NCBI GenBank assembly: GCA_023313575.1 | Contig: JAJTTP010000019.1 | Coordinates: forward strand, 558,001-622,000 | Length of the DNA: 64,000 nt | From: Eutypella sp. D-1 | Lineage: Eukaryota > Ascomycota > Sordariomycetes > Xylariales > Diatrypaceae | Reading direction: 5' to 3' | In this document: in pieces, positions 38,268-48,850 of the stretch | Layout: every line of letters starts with the position of its first letter | Numbering within the stretch: position 1 is the first letter of the stretch | The notes under the pieces: generated by a model | The model's input: the letters and a program-made list of their open reading frames with translations, nothing else | Databases searched by the model: none | What the model was told of the DNA's origin: nothing | Program-made: the position numbers and the translations under genes

Positions 38268-41200
38268 GGAGGGGTGATGCGTAGGGGTGGGATCCGCCCG
38301 AGCCGGTGGAGGGGGAGGAAAAAAAGATAAAGCGATGTAACTACGCCTATTGAATCAACTCAGACGCCATTGTGTCAATGACTTTCGTCTATGTCTGTGT
38401 ATCCATGCCCTCAGCCAGAATCCCGAACACTCGTCTGTATCGCGTGCTTCTTCTCTACTATGGTACATGTCTGGTCGCCAGCCAGCCAGCCAGTATCTTC
38501 TCCATATTTACATTTATATCTTATATCCAGCTTCCCGCCCGTTCCGACTTCGCGGTAAGGCAAGACTCAAAAGAACCCCGGACCCCTTCCTTCGCCCGCG
38601 CTTTCGGAAATATATTTTTATTTTTTTTATTTTGACAGGCGGAGAAGCGGCACCGGCCCGTTTCATCAGGGCTTGCCAGGGGTTCCATCCGCCTTGGCCT
38701 TGCTCCCTCCTAACCCCCCAAGGGTCCCATTCATTATGCGGCGTCTTTTTATCTTGGCAAAGTCTTGCTTTTCTATGTATGTATCTGGTCCGGGCGCGAT
38801 ATGTAAGCTGTCCCGTCCAGCGGGATGTGCGATTCGTGATTCGATTGAGAAAGAAAGGACGAGACTGATCAATCAACCAAGCTTGGTCCTTTTTTTTCCG
38901 CTGACGTTTTTCTCTCGCTGGCTCATTAGGCAGGTAAGTAGGTAGGTGGGTGCTTGTAAGATTCTGAGATAAGGTAGATTGATAGATAAATCGATCATTT
39001 ATCATTCGCTCGTCGCCGTGAGTGGAGGGGATGGGGGTTGGGGGAATGTATGTGATACGATACCGGGCTTGGTCGGGTAAAGGGTGATATAGCGACAAGC
39101 AAAGCGTTGACTGGATTTCTTTCTTCTTCCCTCCTCTCCAGCTCTCTCATTCCGTGATATACGAAGACAACGACAATGGCATCACCAAACGGCACACCTT
39201 CCATTTCCGTACCCGCGGGGGAAGATCCTGTCGGGCAGCCCTCCACGATAACTATCGGATGACGCCCACACGGTCTTACTCTCACGACGTTTTCCCCCGT
39301 CCTCGGCGTACCGCACCATTACCGTATATACATTTTTTGCCGCCCGCGACGTGATACTACATCGCGCTGCCGTAATCAATAGGACATGCAAAGGACGGCC
39401 GAAGAGACCGCCTCGGCTGGGAAAGCTGGCATAGATATTACTCCTCCTTCAAGCGATAGGGATCCCCTTCCCCGGGCTTCGTAACGTCCTTCCTGAATGG
39501 CGAGGGGAAGGGGGTAAGTGTGGGAGTAGGACTTCCTCCGACAGAGATGCATTGCTACGAGTCTTGGTCGTGACGTTATGTTTCTAGGTTTGCTATAGAC
39601 CTTCCAAGGTATATACTACCGCCGTGACGATGATGGAGCACTCTACTCGGGAGGAGTGTGGGGAGGTTAGAACACACCGCGGGTACATTCTACGGGGTGG
39701 TGCCGCTGTCTTGGGCATTTTCAATATTTTTCTTTTTTCTCCTTTTTATGCAGTCTCTATTGTTACATTTCATCATATGCATTTCAATCTGTGCGCAATA
39801 AATCTCGCAGCATATCAAAATGGGTATGGGTTTAAAGTATGTTTTAGCAAAACTTCATTCAATACATGATGTCGTGTAGACATAGTCGTAGTGGCGTCTC
39901 ATATGATATGATTGAAGCGTGATGGCGACAGAAACGGCAATGGTGAGGGTGCTGACGATGATGCGAGTGGGGTCTCGGGTACCGGCACGGACAGGATAGC
40001 GTCAGCCACCATATGCATCCCCCAGGAATTGGCAGAAGAAGAAAGGGGATGTGGGGGTGCAAGGCAGTTGCTTGCGCAGGTACCATCAGTCTAGGATGCA
40101 TGTGAGACGCGACTGGGTGAACTCCGCGTCGCGTCAGCTTGCCTTGTATCTTACCTTCGACATAGTCTATTTAATCCCCGACATCATACACATCTGGGAG
40201 GTAGAGTTTGGCAGATCGTCACTCGACTAATCCTGAGGACCGCACGCCTGCTTCCTCGGGGCGCGGCGGCGCGGCCGCCGGCTGGAACACGGCAGATGTC
40301 TTTGCCGGTCCCCGGTCGGGGCCTCCGTATACTTACGCACGCCGCACAACTGCCGGAGTGGAGGAGGGGGCGCGATAAGATCTTGACAAAATCAAGTTTT
40401 CCCCTCTTCTTATACATCACTATATCGAAGACTTAACCCCTTAGGATGGCCACGCTTCCGGCAATTACAACTCTCGCGGGGGCTTTGCCGTATAACGGTT
40501 CAACTCCCGGCGCGACTTTAGTCAAGGGACACATTAGATAGCGAGGGACCAGGCAGGGGGTTCACATTTGGTAGATAGTGCATATCAGTTGGTATGTAAA
40601 CCTGGTAAATACACCAGCAAGCCAGTATCAAGATCTCCCCCCTCCACAGATCTACTCGATCATATACCCGGGACGGCTAGTGGGTGGTCCGCCTTGGGAT
40701 AAAAATACTATGTAATGTAAATCGGTACCGACGACTTCTAGGAAAACTGGAGTCTTGGGGGAAGGGATACCACGTTGGGCAGTTGGATAAAAAACGATAC
40801 GTTCAATTTGTCTACTGAAGTCTTATGTTGGGAAACGTGATTATTGCCAGCTGTAAATGCAGATCAAAGACCAGCGCTTTGAAATCGCCTGCTAGATGGC
40901 TACTTGCGACAGCTCATCAGCTGCGCCTTAACATATCGGTCACCTGTGCTTGGTATAGGACATCTATCCCCTATGAACAGACGAACAGGTCACTAGATGC
41001 CACTAGCCCTCACGAAATAGAGGGTCCTCAACGAGCGGTCTCCCCTTTGTCTCCAGTGCTGCGGCCGCTGGTGGACTGCCCTAGAGGGTAAAAAATATTA
41101 AAAAAAGAAGCAAAAAACGGACTGTAATGTCATGTACCTACAATGAATTGTCGAAAAAGGATGCCTATCTCATCGCCATCTAAGTGTAAGAACATCATTC

Positions 41201-41998
41201 CATTTGGGCTATGCAGTAACTATCAAGTGATACAAAATCATTTAGGAAGCTGGCAAATGTAATCAGTTGTGGAGAGGCTTATTCCGTGTAGCCGTTCTTG
41301 TAAGATATCAAATGAAAAAAAGTCCCAGCGGCTTCCCAAAATAGACAGCACAAAACGTTCTCAGCCCTGTGGCGCACCTAGTCGATACCGTTTGGCAGGT
41401 AGGAAGCGGCCGCGTGAGGCTTGTTTGCACCTTTTGGTTTTTTTCCCCCTTCGTCTATTCTTCCTCTGTGTGCAAATTTTGCGAAAGCGCGATCTACCCT
41501 TTCCCGCGCGGCACTTTTTATTTCTTCGAGAACGACGATCCTGGTCGTTTCAGGCACTTGGGTTTGGGCGGGTTTTGGGGCTATGAGCTGAGAATCGCCC
41601 AAGAGGCCAAGGTACCCTTCCCCTGGGAAACCCTATCCCCCTGTCATTGGTAGGATGAGATCATCCCGTCGGACTCAGGTCCACTTCCAAACATTCCTAT
41701 TCGGGGAAAAATCTCACTGGTTGTGATCGACGGCATCAATGCACGCCATGGGCCATGGCATTAGACGATGTCCCAGGTAGTTCAAAGGTAGTTGCTGGTC
41801 ACGATGGAGATAAAAAGAACCATTGCCTGCCCCTGATGTTTGGGCAAAATTCTTGTCCTAAGGCATTCTATCCGCACAAAACAAACAAATCCTTAAAGCC
41901 AGTCGATCGTCACGAAGATCTCACTTGAGCCGCATTCATTCCCGACGTCAAACCTTTTGATTGCAATAAAGTCACACCTCGAAACTCGCCCAGCTACA
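38268..41998. other. Intergenic spacer between eIF2B epsilon and SGNH esterase genes
   Basis: A 3.7-kb stretch without a supported gene. A 194-codon minus-strand frame (38514-39098) and smaller frames near 39850-40420 and 41269-41653 have no known motif and biased composition, and I left them out. TAGGTAGGTGGG repeats occur near 38930-38950. Confidence 0.5.
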
Positions 41999-42810
41999 AT
42001 GTACTTCACTAAGAGCTCTGTGCTTTCCGCCCTGGCGGGCGTGTCGGCCGTGATGGGTACGTGGTTCCGCGCTTCGCCAATGTCCTCTATCCGCCTACGA
42101 AGGCGAGCGCCACTAACGTGAATATAGGTCACGCGGTTCCCGAGGCGTCGCAGCACAAGGCGCGCGCATTCGCGGACGGCATTGAGTTGCGCATCATGCC
42201 CCTGGGTGCATCCATCACGCACGGGTTCCTGTCCAGCGACGGCAACGGCTACCGGGAACACCTGCGCAACTCCATCATAGAGTACGGCAACGACGTCGAC
42301 ATGGTGGGCAACAACCCCGAGGGCGAGATGGAGGACAACGAGAACGAGGGCTGGCCGGGCTTCGTCGTCGACGAGGTGCGTGAGAAGGCTGAGGAGGCCG
42401 CGCCCCAGTGGCGCCCCAACGTCTACCTTATCAATGCCGGCACCAACGACTGCGTGCGCGACATCGACATCCCCGGCTTCGGCGGCCGCATGGAGCAGCT
42501 GCTGCAGGTTCTCTACGACGCCACCCCCGAGGCTACCGTCCTCCTGTCCACCCTGCTCGTCAACGGTGACAGCGATGCCAACGACCGCACCACCGAGGTC
42601 AACGAGCAGATCAAGCAGCTCGTCTCCGACCAGCAGGGCGAGGGCCGTCCCATCATCCTCGTCGACTTCCAGGGCGACAACGGCCTGACTCTCGACGACA
42701 TCCAGGACGGCGTCCACCCCACCGACGATGGCTACGCCAAGATGGCCCCCTTCTGGTTCGACGGCCTTGTCGAGGCTGACTCCCAAGGCTTCCTCCAGGC
42801 CCCGCAGTAA
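41999..42810 (+). CDS. Secreted SGNH/GDSL-family esterase
   Basis: Exons 41999-42056 and 42128-42810 flank a 71-bp intron and give 246 residues. The first 20 residues (MYFTKSSVLSALAGVSAVMG) look like a signal peptide; the intron lies right at its end. SGNH blocks are clear: block I IMPLGASITHG with nucleophile Ser48, block III NAGTND with Asn126, and block V DGVHPTDDGY with Asp213 and His216. The family removes acyl groups from carbohydrates or lipids; in secreted fungal enzymes of this size, acetyl-xylan or related polysaccharide esterase activity is common, but the substrate cannot be read from sequence. It is GC-rich with strong codon bias compared with flanking genes. It lies 0.7 kb from the catabolic-like cluster and could be linked to it or be independent. 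Confidence 0.9.
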
Positions 42811-43545
42811 AGGGAGTCACGTTAGCTGCCCATCTCTAGGCGGCGATGACCATAGCATGCTTTGTCTGCTAAAGTTCTGGGCTGTCCCTGGTGCATATTT
42901 CCTCCCTAGTCGATATGCATCTTACATGACTGTATATACGGATTGATAAATTGATAGATTTGGAGGATACGACTTTTGGCATACATAATGCAACCGATTT
43001 TGCGTTTCCCCTGTATATAATTGATTAGAATTACACTTGCTCTGCGGAGCTGGTTATCCCAATAGTCCAGAGTCCAGTAACGACCACGATGAAAAATCAT
43101 TTGTGAAACTATAACAGATCAGTATTTATTGAAAGGGAATGTACGATCTAGTACCCATGGGTTTACAATTTCGTGCGTTTCTACGCCCTTGATGTTCGTG
43201 AGGTAGCTGCGTCCGTTACAGGACGCCAATTCACTACGGATAAGTTCGCATTTTTTGGTCCTCTGGGCATATGTATGCGGCTAATACAGTGTATCACCTC
43301 TGCGCAATATGATGATAATAGTTTCGGCATCAGATCCAATCTCGAAGGCGTCTGTTGTGCATGCAAGACGCAAATTCTATAGCTGGACCTTAAAGCACAA
43401 TAACCCAGAACGCTGGCCCGGTCAAGGTGACGAATCAATCACCTGCGTGAAGATATAGGCAAGTCCATGATGTAGATTGGCCTGCTGTACGATCTAGACA
43501 GTCTTATTGAGAGGGCATGGTTTCGAACTTAGCTACATAAGTGCG
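42811..43545. other. Intergenic spacer, convergent 3' ends
   Basis: AT-rich spacer between the esterase and the Dabb gene. Nothing recognisable. Confidence 0.6.
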
Positions 43546-44037
43546 CTACGTAGCCTTCTGAAGTGGTATACCTGGTATACACATGTATTCATCCTCTGGA
43601 TCGACCTCAAAGTCGAACCGACACAAGTCCTCCTTATAAGGAAACAAGAAATTCTGCACAACGCTACAGAAAGGCCGTGTAAGCTGGAAACGACGTAAAA
43701 GCACCGTAGGATCCCGTCGGAGAACTTACTATGTGTGCTCCTTGCTACTCTGATAAGCGGCCAGAGCCGCCCGATCTTGGTGGTAGCTCACCAGCGCATA
43801 CTCGAAATTCTTGCTCCGCTCTATGGGGTCGGTGATGGAGGGACCTCCGACGATGAGCCGGTTGTCCTTGACGCACGGTAGGTCCTTCAGCTTCTTCAGC
43901 TCGCGGACGAATGTCTCCTTGTGTTCCGCCGTGACCTCCGGCTTGAACCGGAAAAGGACTATAAGATGGCGTTAGTCGGACAGTGGCGTTATACTGAGCA
44001 GCGTAATTTGAAACTGACCCATGTGAACGATCGTCAT
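43546..44037 (-). CDS. Stress-responsive alpha/beta barrel (Dabb) domain protein
   Basis: A small three-exon gene (44037-44019, 43958-43730, 43663-43546) with introns of 60 and 66 bp gives 121 residues; no single frame shows it. Exon 1 encodes only MTIVHM plus one base. The joined protein reads MTIVHMVLFRFKPEV at the start, LPCVKDNRLIVGGPS in the middle and FPYKEDLCRFDFEV near the end, the layout of a single Dabb domain (dimeric ferredoxin-like barrel). Dabb proteins range from stress-induced proteins to small cyclases and ligand-binding helpers; substrate and role here are unknown. It is transcribed in the same direction as the ATP-grasp gene 378 bases upstream. All splice sites are GT-AG and frame closure is exact, which supports the model. 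Confidence 0.85.
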
Positions 44038-44415
44038 CTTGAAGGACTTTGAGGACGACGGCAATCTTTATTATTTAAAGAGCTGGCGCCCAAAATGAAC
44101 GACACTGTATTCTAGAAAATTGTGGTGGATGATATAGAACTGGCCAAGATACATATTCGTACTAGTTGAGTCACGCGGCTTGCGCCGGTTAGGCGCCGAT
44201 AATCGGTATCGGACAAGTCAGGATTCATTCTTGGTGGGTTCGGATTCGACCGGTCGGATCCAGGAGTAGTGCAGCGATAACAGCGGGGAAAGGGAGGAAT
44301 GAGCATAGCACAAGTCAGAAATATCACCATCTAGCAAGACGAGAGCGAAATAAAGAAGACAATGAAGCCAACGTGGTGATATTCACAGGTTGAATAATTG
44401 AATCTAGGGTCTAGG
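44038..44415. other. Short spacer, Dabb to ATP-grasp genes
   Basis: Promoter of the Dabb gene and 3' flank of the ATP-grasp gene. I see no other feature. Confidence 0.5.
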
Positions 44416-45877
44416 CTATCCAGCGCCTCTCGCTTCCAGTGCTCTCAGATCCTTAAGGGAACGGGAAGTTTCTAATATCCGTCGTAACAGCTCTGGGTAG
44501 TCCCAGCCCAGGGCTGACGCTGCTATCAGCGTCAAGCTTGCTTGGTCATCCCGGCCAGGCCGACCAGGACCAGTCATGTTCTGCAGACAAGAAATCGCCG
44601 TTAGCCAATATCTGTAGGGAGGGACAATACAATGCGAAGAAACTAGTCAACTCTGTAAGAAATATAAATAGCTCATGGTATGTCCCCAATACATACCGGC
44701 TTCATGTTTACATCGAATAGTGCGAACCTAGAATCCTTAGAGTCTTCGAAGCGTCGGGCATCGATCCGGATAGGTGCCGTAACTCCAAGAGCCTGAGCAG
44801 CTCTCGTACACTCTTCCATAGCCGCAGTGTAAGTCGGGTCGAGGTCTGACTTTAGAACAGGTTTGGAGTTATTAGCAACTGCTACCACCCCGTTGTAAGG
44901 TGCTATGCCTTGCTGGTGGTTGAACCGCGTCACCACGGGCAGGGGCCAATACGTTGCTCCCGGCTTCCCCGATGGCTTGTCTCCCGTCTTCGTCGGTGGC
45001 ATGACGGTGATGGTGATTTCTTCGCCCCGGAGAAACTCTTCGAGCATAAGCGATGAAGAGTTAGTAAGAAGAGTCTGCGCGTGAGCGGCGAGTTCCTCAG
45101 AGCTATAGCAGACTTTGACGCCCTGACTGCCTCGGCCACGAATAGGCTTGGCGACGATCGGGTACGGCAAGCGGCTGATTATCGCTTCCATGTCACTTTT
45201 AGAACATATATCCCACGCACGAGGCATGGTGAAGCCGCCCAGTTGGCGTAGCAAGTCATTGACATATCGTTTATCGTCATATTTCTCAACCACCAATGGG
45301 CCTTGACCCACCACTTGAATGCGGTCTACATGGTTTTCCAGAGCTGTCGAAGTTTGAAGTGGATGAGATGCGAAAAGGATGGTGTTCGCCCATAAATGCG
45401 TTGCTCCTCTATCGACGGCTTCCAGGATACCCTCCTCGGTGTCCGGGAAGCACCAGCCAGAATCCTGCGCCGGATCCGGGGCCGATGATGTGGGGCTGAT
45501 CACGTCAATACCAGCGCACTTGCTGAGATTGTAGGCTATATCGGCACCCGAATCTTGGTAGCCTTGGGCAGTAATTACAGCTTAGCATATGCATGTTTCT
45601 CTCCCAAAATAGGTGCATACATACCGCCGGGCTTCTTTGGTTTCTGCACACCTCCTATCACCGGGGGATCAAGAGCCTGGTACAGCACTGCTACACGCGT
45701 GCGTGGGTGTCCTCCATCAAGGTCACGCATCTTGGAGTACAGCCTGTGGTTAGTTCCGCATGGAGTTATGTAGCAGCGAGCGCGCTTTGAGAATTGACGC
45801 GCGATGTAATAAGCGTGCAAGGGGGTATGCAACCCGCGGGGTGCGATGGCAGTATAAACCCAGCCGACGCTAGCCAT
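44416..45877 (-). CDS. ATP-grasp domain enzyme (D-Ala-D-Ala ligase-like), substrate unknown
   Basis: Three exons (45877-45625, 45562-44697, 44580-44416) close to 427 residues. The first intron (62 bp) ends in AAG rather than the usual YAG, but the join gives PGGYQDSGADIAYNLS in frame. The second is 116 bp. ATP-grasp features include YPIVAKPIRGRGSQGVKV (nucleotide-clamping lysine and glycine-rich loop), LMLEEFLRGEEITITVM, and RIDARRF with FDVNMKPNMTGPGRPGR, the metal-binding end. Such enzymes join an acyl phosphate to an amine or thiol using ATP; D-Ala-D-Ala ligase itself is not expected in fungi, so the substrate is probably an amino or carboxylic acid of secondary or catabolic metabolism. 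It is co-directional with the Dabb and PrpF-family genes. The gene appears intact. Confidence 0.88.
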
Positions 45878-47076
45878 GCCGTCAAAAATACGGAAGTGAG
45901 GACATCCCTTACGTGGGCATGTGCTTTTATTGGAGAGTACCTAGGCAGGTAAATAGTATAAAGCCTAGGAGACGTTTTGAACTTTGAACGATGGGTCTAA
46001 TGCATAACAGAATGGACAAAAGAAATTCCTAGCGGGCGCTACTTACGAGACGGAGTGAAGCCGATACCGCCAAGACTAACTTATCCGCCCGTCGGCTTGC
46101 ACCGCCATATCGATTCCAGGAGTGGAAATGCGGGGCGGTTGGAAAAGGGGGAGGGACTCAAGTGCGTGACATAGTACAAAGTAGTTGGGATCGTAATTAC
46201 ACAACATGCTGTTTTTAAAGCTTATGACAATCATGTATTATAAGGAATGATTCAGCCTGGTGTTGAATCACGTTACATTTTGTTAGCTGTAGTGATGAGA
46301 GCGTTAGCTCGCGGGAAGGGTGTACTACGCCACTATAGGACCGTTGCTCTTAGCACCGAAGGGCCTAATTTCAGGTAATATAATAGAAATTGGTTGGAAC
46401 GATTGATGGGCATTCTAGGCACCTACAAGAAAAGGGCCCGGATATCGACGCAGGGGATGCAGAAGGCAGTCATAAAATGCAGGGACGACTATGTAAAGTA
46501 TTGATCCTGCTAGAGATAGAGTAATAGCTTTGCTGACCGCCTGAACGGTGTATGAAATATGAGATGATTAGCGGAAACATAGATGATGTTTGCTGATAGA
46601 CGTAAGTAATGGTTTGCAAATGAGTAGTAGTGGGTGAAAAAGGTATGGATAACTATGTCCTCGAGTAGGAAGAAGGTGCATATCAGTAATGGATTTATCC
46701 CTCTGAGAAAGTCTTGATATATGGGAGGATACTCCCCATGTCTCGGGTCACATCGAGGGCACTGGCCAAAGCGGGGCCAAAAATTATGACAACATCGATG
46801 CAGCGACGGCATCATTTCTGTGGCACAAACAATCGAGAGGTTGGCATGATGTATATCATACAGGGGTGCGTAAGTATTGCTATGTGGTCAGCGTCGTCGT
46901 GATAAGGCTTACAGGACCATAGGATTTGAGGCACCCGGTTCCATGGCTATCGGAGTTACGATGCTATTATTTTATCTTCCGCCGATTCAAGAAACTGTCC
47001 CGTGGCTAAATTTATGGACGACTCTTCCATTTTACTAGTTCGAAGGACATATGGTATAATTGCCTAGTATCACCCC
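45878..47076. other. Intergenic stretch with a possible gene relic
   Basis: It holds the promoter of the ATP-grasp gene and the 3' flank of the PrpF-family gene. On the minus strand between about 46700 and 47030 several short frames read like protein but are broken: one starts with ATG at 47030 and stops after 24 codons, another reads IVTPIAMEPGASNPMVL before a GTAAGC donor-like site, and another reads VIIFGPALASALDVTRDMG. I could not join them into a gene or name a family, so this may be a relic or chance. Confidence 0.3.
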
Positions 47077-48312
47077 TTACTTAAAGAACACCCTCCCCTC
47101 CATTAATCTTCTTGCAGTTCTGAAAACTGTTGCTGCCTCCAAATGACCCTCCTCATCATAGACAGCGTCTACATTCAGCTTACCACTTGCATGACTGATA
47201 TCTATACCAGAATGGTGGTCAGTCCCATCTTTCACCACGCATTCCTCAGTAGTAGTTCCCTGTATCTTAGATGCAGCCGCCACAGCTAGCGCGACGGTGA
47301 CTGGGATCGCCTTATGCGGCTGACCAACGGACATAGCTCTAACCACCACGTTTCCACCCTCCCCAGACTCATCGTCCGGTCTCGAGACGAGTGCAATCTT
47401 TGGGACGCTTCCGGGAACCTCATGCACGGTCCTCGCTAGCCCCATTTTCACAGCGGCTTCACATCGGACCACCTCCAGCTTCTCTTTCAACGCGGTATTG
47501 GAATCGATCTGCTGCGCGCTCAGCGTGCCGCTGACCCCCAGGTCTGACGCTAGCACGAAACAGCACGGGTTACCCGCGTCGATGAGCGTGGCGCGGACGC
47601 CGGCAATCTCGTCTGTGGCCTTGTCCGTTGGCAGTAGTTTTCCTGTGCGCGAACCGCCGGGCCTGAGGAAGTCTAGTCGCACGCGCGCCGCTGTGCCCGC
47701 TACACCGTCGATGCTGTAATCTCCAGAAGCGGCGGACTCGCCATCGACGATCGGGAATGTCGCATTAATAAGCTTTCCTGTATTGGTATTGTGGATGCGG
47801 ATAGTTGTCAAGCTACCATCCCTCTCGGACCCGCTCGACACCTTAACCATGCCCGAATCTACCGCGAACGGGCCCACGGCCACAGACATGTTACCACAAT
47901 TACTCGAATAGTCAATCGAGGTGTCCTTGATCCCAATCGAGACGAAAGTGTAATCAACATCCGCTGTGTCTGGGTCGCTAGAGGGCCCCACAACGCATAC
48001 CTTGGAGAGGCTCGAAATGCCACCACCCATACCATCGAGTTGACGTCCATAAGGGTCCGGACTGCCGATAACACCTAGGAAGATCTCGTCCCATTGTGCC
48101 GAATCTTTGGGCAATGCCTCGCGCTGGAAGAAAACAGCTCTGGATGTGCCCCCGCGGTAGTACGCCGCAGGTAGGGAATTTTGAACTTTCGCGCTGGCCA
48201 GTCCACGGAATTGATGTCGCCTATTGAGGATATTGCTATACGTTTGTTGAACCCTCGGCGGGAAGAATACGGCTTGCCAAAAATGCCTTCGGGGCAGCAT
48301 GCATTGGGCCAT
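47077..48312 (-). CDS. PrpF-family isomerase/tautomerase (4-oxalomesaconate tautomerase or methylaconitate isomerase type)
   Basis: A single-exon frame of 411 residues from ATG 48312. The frame is open further upstream, but no ATG is found there. Family marks are RGGTSRAVFF (residues 53-62), DPYGRQLDGMGGGISSLSKV, SIDYSSNCGNMSVAVGPFA with Cys139, DGVAGTAARVRLDF, and DAGNPCCFVLASDLG. PrpF proteins have a diaminopimelate-epimerase-like fold and move a double bond or proton in tricarboxylate-like acids such as 2-methylaconitate or 4-oxalomesaconate. The first 50 residues are rich in Arg and lack Asp and Glu, with FRGLASA near residue 37, so a mitochondrial presequence is likely. It is next to a broken LigI-like hydrolase gene transcribed the same way. 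The exact substrate is unknown. The gene is intact. Confidence 0.9.
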   Translation of the reverse strand: MAQCMLPRRHFWQAVFFPPRVQQTYSNILNRRHQFRGLASAKVQNSLPAAYYRGGTSRAVFFQREALPKDSAQWDEIFLGVIGSPDPYGRQLDGMGGGISSLSKVCVVGPSSDPDTADVDYTFVSIGIKDTSIDYSSNCGNMSVAVGPFAVDSGMVKVSSGSERDGSLTTIRIHNTNTGKLINATFPIVDGESAASGDYSIDGVAGTAARVRLDFLRPGGSRTGKLLPTDKATDEIAGVRATLIDAGNPCCFVLASDLGVSGTLSAQQIDSNTALKEKLEVVRCEAAVKMGLARTVHEVPGSVPKIALVSRPDDESGEGGNVVVRAMSVGQPHKAIPVTVALAVAAASKIQGTTTEECVVKDGTDHHSGIDISHASGKLNVDAVYDEEGHLEAATVFRTARRLMEGRVFFK

Positions 48313-48850
48313 CGCGTTCTTATGAGCCGTGCCAGGTTTCTGCAAAACGATAGATCAGTGGTCCCCTATATCGTGCTACATTTTCAAGCGTCAGAAAGTG
48401 AAATGCTGATTATTTGAAGACGCTTGTGAAGAAGCAAGCAGCGTTTCCTTTCAAGTCAGCCCCTGAATTGATTTATCGGATCGATCCGATCGCCTGCCCC
48501 GCCCCCGATCCTCTCGAGCGCCGCTAGTCACGAACGCACACGACTGCCAAATCATCGCTATGAAGGTAATTTCAATGAACGAAGCTTAAAATTGAATATC
48601 ATGATAATAAAAAGGATCGGGGAGTATTGACTTTGATCAAACAGGGGCTGAGTCACAGGTGAAAGCCAATTGATCGAGAATTTTACGAGCCATCCCCTTG
48701 TTCGTTAGATGGATTCGGCTGTCTTCCGTCACTGCTGCTACTAGGCCACTGGTCGGCCCACCTCCGAAAGCGTATTTGGGTATTCTCACAGCCGCATAAA
48801 CGAAGTTTGAATAGCGTTAATCTTTAGATTACCGTGTGCTGACTGCTTGT
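48313..48850. other. Spacer between PrpF-family gene and amidohydrolase pseudogene
   Basis: Probably the promoter of the PrpF-family gene and 3' flank of the pseudogene. No further feature is recognised. Confidence 0.5.

Noticed and set aside
38514..39098. 194-codon minus-strand frame after the eIF2B epsilon gene
   Set aside because: Lies in the 3' flank with poly-T and simple repeats, biased composition and no recognisable domain.
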